A stretch of 64,000 bases of DNA from Spirochaetota bacterium (lineage in GTDB: Bacteria; Spirochaetota; UBA4802; JAFGDQ01): NCBI GenBank assembly GCA_016934735.1, contig JAFGSG010000052.1, forward strand, positions 1-64,000, in the 5' to 3' direction. A program made the position numbers and the translations under genes. The notes beneath the pieces are model-generated. The model was not told where the DNA came from, searched no databases, and saw nothing but the letters and a program-made list of their open reading frames with translations. Positions 61,628-64,000 of the stretch are shown in pieces (positions within the stretch are counted from its first letter, which is position 1; the number at the start of each line of letters is the position of its first letter).

Positions 61628-62316
61628 ATAATTATTAAAGTTTTTATAATTTTCTTGATCAGCGTTCCACTCAGCCCGCAAGACGGTTAAATTCTTTGTA
61701 CGGGGCAAATTATGAGGAAAATAATATAACAGCAAAATAAATTTTTATAAAATTTAGTTACTCAAAGGTTTCTGATGAATAATTTATTTTCATAGTGAAA
61801 AAATAAAATTTTTTTCAGGTCTACAGCTAAGTAAAATGCTGTTATCCGCCACGCTCTATTTAAAAACTTTTATAAGTTATTTGTCAACAAAGTATTCCTT
61901 AGAAATCAACAGCTTTCTTCTACTATTTGTGATTGTTTTAAATTCATGCCGTTAATTCTTTCAAACAGCCATCCGGAGTAATTATCTTCCTTAAGTTTTA
62001 ATTCGCAGCTTGCTTTAAAAACAGGTGGCTCAGTTATTATATTTTGTAACTTTACCGTTAAAACCAACATTTAAATAGTTTGGTAATTTTTTTACAATAA
62101 AAAATTAAAAATTACGTCATAAATAATATAAGCAGAATAATTTTAAGGAAATTTAAGGTTATTTGCATGGTATATATCTGTTACTTAAGTAATGGTTATT
62201 AAATTCTAAATTTCTAAATAATACGATTTTATTTTATTAATATGAAAGGAATAGGGAGGTGATGTATATTGAATAAAAATTGACAAAGAGTAAGGCAGCC
62301 ATACTCTTGTATTTCT
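61628..62316. other. Long intergenic region before marR-type gene
   Basis: 689 very AT-rich bases. I see no gene in the first ~600. At 62254-62262 GGGAGGTGA is a perfect ribosome site, 8 bases before TTG-AAT-AAA-AAT-TGA, a four-codon frame that is in phase with the MarR gene. The imperfect palindrome at 62283-62310 follows. Confidence 0.55.
62283..62310. promoter_or_regulatory. MarR operator candidate, upstream
   Basis: ACAAAGAGTAAGG and CCATACTCTTGT form an imperfect palindrome around CAG, directly before the MarR gene start and overlapping a TTGACA at 62280-62285. The half-site CCATAC-T-CTTGTA reappears as CCATAC-A-CTTATA in the palindrome after the gene. Confidence 0.65.
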
Positions 62317-62808
62317 ATGGCAACAATCAAAAACGAATCCAGAACTGATAAACAAAAAGTCGGCTATTTACTGCTGAATTTGATACAATATTTCCTGAAA
62401 ATCGATAGGAAAACCAGATATTATGGAACCGATGTGCCCATTTATTATGCGGAAATTCATGTTATCAAGACTATTGCGGAAAATCCGGGCATTAATATAG
62501 GAGGACTGGCAAAATTACTAGGCATAACAAAAGGTTCAGTCTCTGAGGTAATCAAAAAACTTGAGAAAAAAGGCCTGGTAATAAAAAATACAGATCCGAG
62601 AAATGCTTCACGACTGTCTTTAATGCTGACTAAAAAAGCCGAAAAGGCCAACAATTATCATTTAAGATATCATATTGCTTTTAATGAAATCATTAGGAAG
62701 GCGTTAGGTGAAGCTGATGACAAAGAAGTCCGTTTTTTATTGATGTTTATTGATTACATGGTGTCGCAGGCAGACAGGCTTGAACAAATGATTAAGGATA
62801 TGGATTAA
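62317..62808 (+). CDS. MarR-family transcriptional regulator
   Basis: A 163-residue MarR protein: AEIHVIKTIAENPGINIGGLAKLLGITKGSVSEVIKKLEKKGLVIKNTDPRNASRLSLMLTKKA is spread over residues 47-110 as the winged helix and wing; the ends form the dimer helices. MarR proteins are usually repressors released by phenolic or toxic compounds. The ATG has no clear ribosome site. It is flanked by two palindromes with the same half-site; the outer-membrane protein gene after it is the likely target. Confidence 0.92.
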   Translation: MATIKNESRTDKQKVGYLLLNLIQYFLKIDRKTRYYGTDVPIYYAEIHVIKTIAENPGINIGGLAKLLGITKGSVSEVIKKLEKKGLVIKNTDPRNASRLSLMLTKKAEKANNYHLRYHIAFNEIIRKALGEADDKEVRFLLMFIDYMVSQADRLEQMIKDMD

Positions 62809-62859
62809 TTTTTTTGCTATAAGTGTATGGTTGCCATACACTTATAGCAAAAAAATTAA
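62805..62859. promoter_or_regulatory. Perfect 55-bp palindrome after MarR gene
   Basis: Two 26-bp arms, perfect complements, enclose TTG (62831-62833). The inner part GCTATAAGTGTATGG/CCATACACTTATAGC repeats the half-site in front of the MarR gene. The U-rich arm comes first on the plus strand, so this is not a normal terminator. It overlaps the marR stop and ends 36 bases before the outer-membrane protein start, fitting an operator there. Confidence 0.8.
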
Positions 62860-62894
62860 GTTAGAAGTTATTAATATTTTCAGGAGGATATAAT

Positions 62895-64000
62895 TTGAAG
62901 AATTTACTGATTATCGGCGGATCACTTTTTTTGTTCCTATTGGGTTTGTTCGCATTCCAGGTCAGGGCATATCCTGAAGAATATGAGGGCACGGCTTTAC
63001 ATGAGAATGCAGATGAAAATATCTCCACTAGATACAACTTAGGCGGCTATATCAAAAGTGGAATTTTTTCCTGGGATGATGAATTCAGGGAAATTTTTGC
63101 AGAAGGCTCCCTTAAGCTCGAAAGCGCGGCCGGGACATTCGGCAATGCTTTCGCGGAGCTTCGTTACCGTGCTTCGTCCTCTGATTCGGAGGATAAAAGT
63201 GATTTTAATTTCAGGGAAGCTTACGCGGAAATCTATGCCGGGAAGCTGGATATACGCTCCGGAAAGCAGGTAATCGTATGGGGCAGAGCCGACGGGTTCA
63301 ACCCTACGAACAATATCACCCCTTCCGATTATACGGTATTCTCGTCTGAAGAAGACGACAGGAGAATGTCCAACTTTGTTGTGAAAGGTGTATTTAACGC
63401 GGATCCCTTTAAGCTGGAAGCGGATTGGGTACCCGTATATCTTTCTTCGGAGCTCCCTTTCGGCAATGCTTCAATGCCTGCCGGAATTGAATGGGCAAAC
63501 ATGGATGCCCCCAAAAAGAAACCGGAAAATTCCACCTTTGCCGTAAAGGTTGAGATAGAAAGTGCTTCTTTTGACGGCTCTCTTTCGTATTACAACGGCT
63601 ATTACAAAACGCCCGGTTTGGATTACTATATTTCACAAAGCGTGGTTTATGTTCAAACAAAGCCTTTCAGGACGCAGGTAGCCGGAGTGGATTTTTCCAC
63701 GACAGTGGGAAAATACGGCCTCAGGGGAGAATTCGCTCTGAGCATCCCTGAGGATACGAAAGAAGACCTGGCTTTCCCGGGGCGTCAGGCTGAATACACG
63801 ATAGGCATCGACCGGGAATGGAGGAGCTTCAGCTGTATTCTACAATATATAGGAAAATATGTGATCGATTACGACAGGGGCGCGGACGCTCCCAATACGC
63901 TCGAAAAAGAACTAATCGCGTGGAACAGGATGATCTTTTCTCAACAGGAGGAATGGAACCATTCAGCGTCACTGCGCCTGTCACTTTCTCTTATGCACGA
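62895..64000 (+). CDS. Outer-membrane beta-barrel protein (DUF1302-like), cut by window end
   Basis: AGGAGG lies 7 bases before a TTG start at 62895, and the frame stays open to the end of the window (368+ residues). A signal peptide (LLIIGGSLFLFLLGLFAFQVRA) is followed by alternating beta strands rich in aromatic residues. GGYIKSGIFS and LDIRSGKQVIVWGRADGFNPTNN are typical of DUF1302-like barrels. Such proteins often sit next to RND/MMPL exporters under a TetR or MarR repressor. The C-terminus is outside the window. Confidence 0.85.
   Translation, partial: MKNLLIIGGSLFLFLLGLFAFQVRAYPEEYEGTALHENADENISTRYNLGGYIKSGIFSWDDEFREIFAEGSLKLESAAGTFGNAFAELRYRASSSDSEDKSDFNFREAYAEIYAGKLDIRSGKQVIVWGRADGFNPTNNITPSDYTVFSSEEDDRRMSNFVVKGVFNADPFKLEADWVPVYLSSELPFGNASMPAGIEWANMDAPKKKPENSTFAVKVEIESASFDGSLSYYNGYYKTPGLDYYISQSVVYVQTKPFRTQVAGVDFSTTVGKYGLRGEFALSIPEDTKEDLAFPGRQAEYTIGIDREWRSFSCILQYIGKYVIDYDRGADAPNTLEKELIAWNRMIFSQQEEWNHSASLRLSLSLMH

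Noticed and set aside
62269-62808. MarR as a selenoprotein starting at TTG 62269 with Sec at codon 5.
   Set aside because: The hairpin after the TGA is too close (loop about 9 bases away), MarR needs no such N-terminus, and the same DNA is explained as an operator.
62805-62859. The palindrome after the MarR gene as an intrinsic terminator.
   Set aside because: The T-run is in the 5' arm and the 3' arm ends in A-rich sequence, so no U-tail follows the stem.

Overview
The window is a 64-kb AT-rich stretch of bacterial chromosome. It has no rRNA or tRNA gene, no transposase, no CRISPR array and no phage gene that I can recognise. The organism looks like an anaerobic diderm: lipoproteins with lipoboxes, an outer-membrane barrel, PEGA/CsgG-like and TPR envelope proteins, many Cys-rich or Fe-S proteins, a corrinoid methylation pair and what look like selenoproteins. 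A spirochaete-like or deltaproteobacterium-like lineage would fit, but the window alone does not decide the phylum.

Layout. 0.1-7 kb: small accessory genes, mostly on the minus strand (GH114-like hydrolase, alpha/beta hydrolase, GNAT, VOC, TfoX-N, two DUF3795-type Cys-rich proteins, HEAT repeats). 7-9 kb: a nucleotidyltransferase gene broken by one stop codon, and a WYL regulator. 9-26 kb: housekeeping and envelope genes (pyrG, PilZ, CsgG/PEGA/TPR proteins, an M16 peptidase pair, UbiA-like, BaiN-like, plsC, a stand-alone AICAR transformylase, YjbQ, CheY with an MshEN-like domain, pth, gamma-carbonic anhydrase). Two 202-bp copies of one repeat lie at 2.0 and 15.5 kb; their 74-bp cores are in opposite orientation.

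26.5-36.2 kb is the most distinctive part. hgcA and hgcB (mercury methylation) are translationally coupled and followed by two ArsR-type regulators, a HesB/IscA-like protein, an ArsP/SO_0444-type permease, two thioredoxin-like proteins, a DGC protein, CcdA, a VKOR-DsbA fusion and an ACR3 arsenite exporter. The island ends with two adjacent genes that make sense only if in-frame TGA codons are read as selenocysteine: a DUF1573 protein with U in its C-G-C motif, and an unrecognised small protein with a U-x4-U motif. Both have hairpins at bacterial-SECIS distance. I infer a thiol/selenol metal(loid) handling island.

36-42.5 kb is a minus-strand operon resembling the Desulfovibrio orange-protein (ORP) cluster: three NifX-like proteins, two ferredoxin-MinD ATPases, Mrp/NBP35, a NifU/IscU-like scaffold and an MBL hydrolase, with twin inverted repeats upstream. 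42.7-45.8 kb: a Fur-family regulator divergent from a zinc-type ABC transporter, with a palindrome between them. 46-52 kb: a FadR-type regulator behind a perfect 61-bp palindrome, an FAD oxidoreductase, and a tripartite tricarboxylate transporter with TctA and TctB fused. 52-57.4 kb: an AraC/GyrI regulator, a 1250-residue TrmO-TrmO-UvrA fusion and a methyltransferase. 57.5-64 kb: CPBP-like proteins, a MerR regulator, a DUF1007/NicO nickel-type pair, and a MarR gene flanked by palindromes that share a half-site, followed by an outer-membrane protein cut by the window end.
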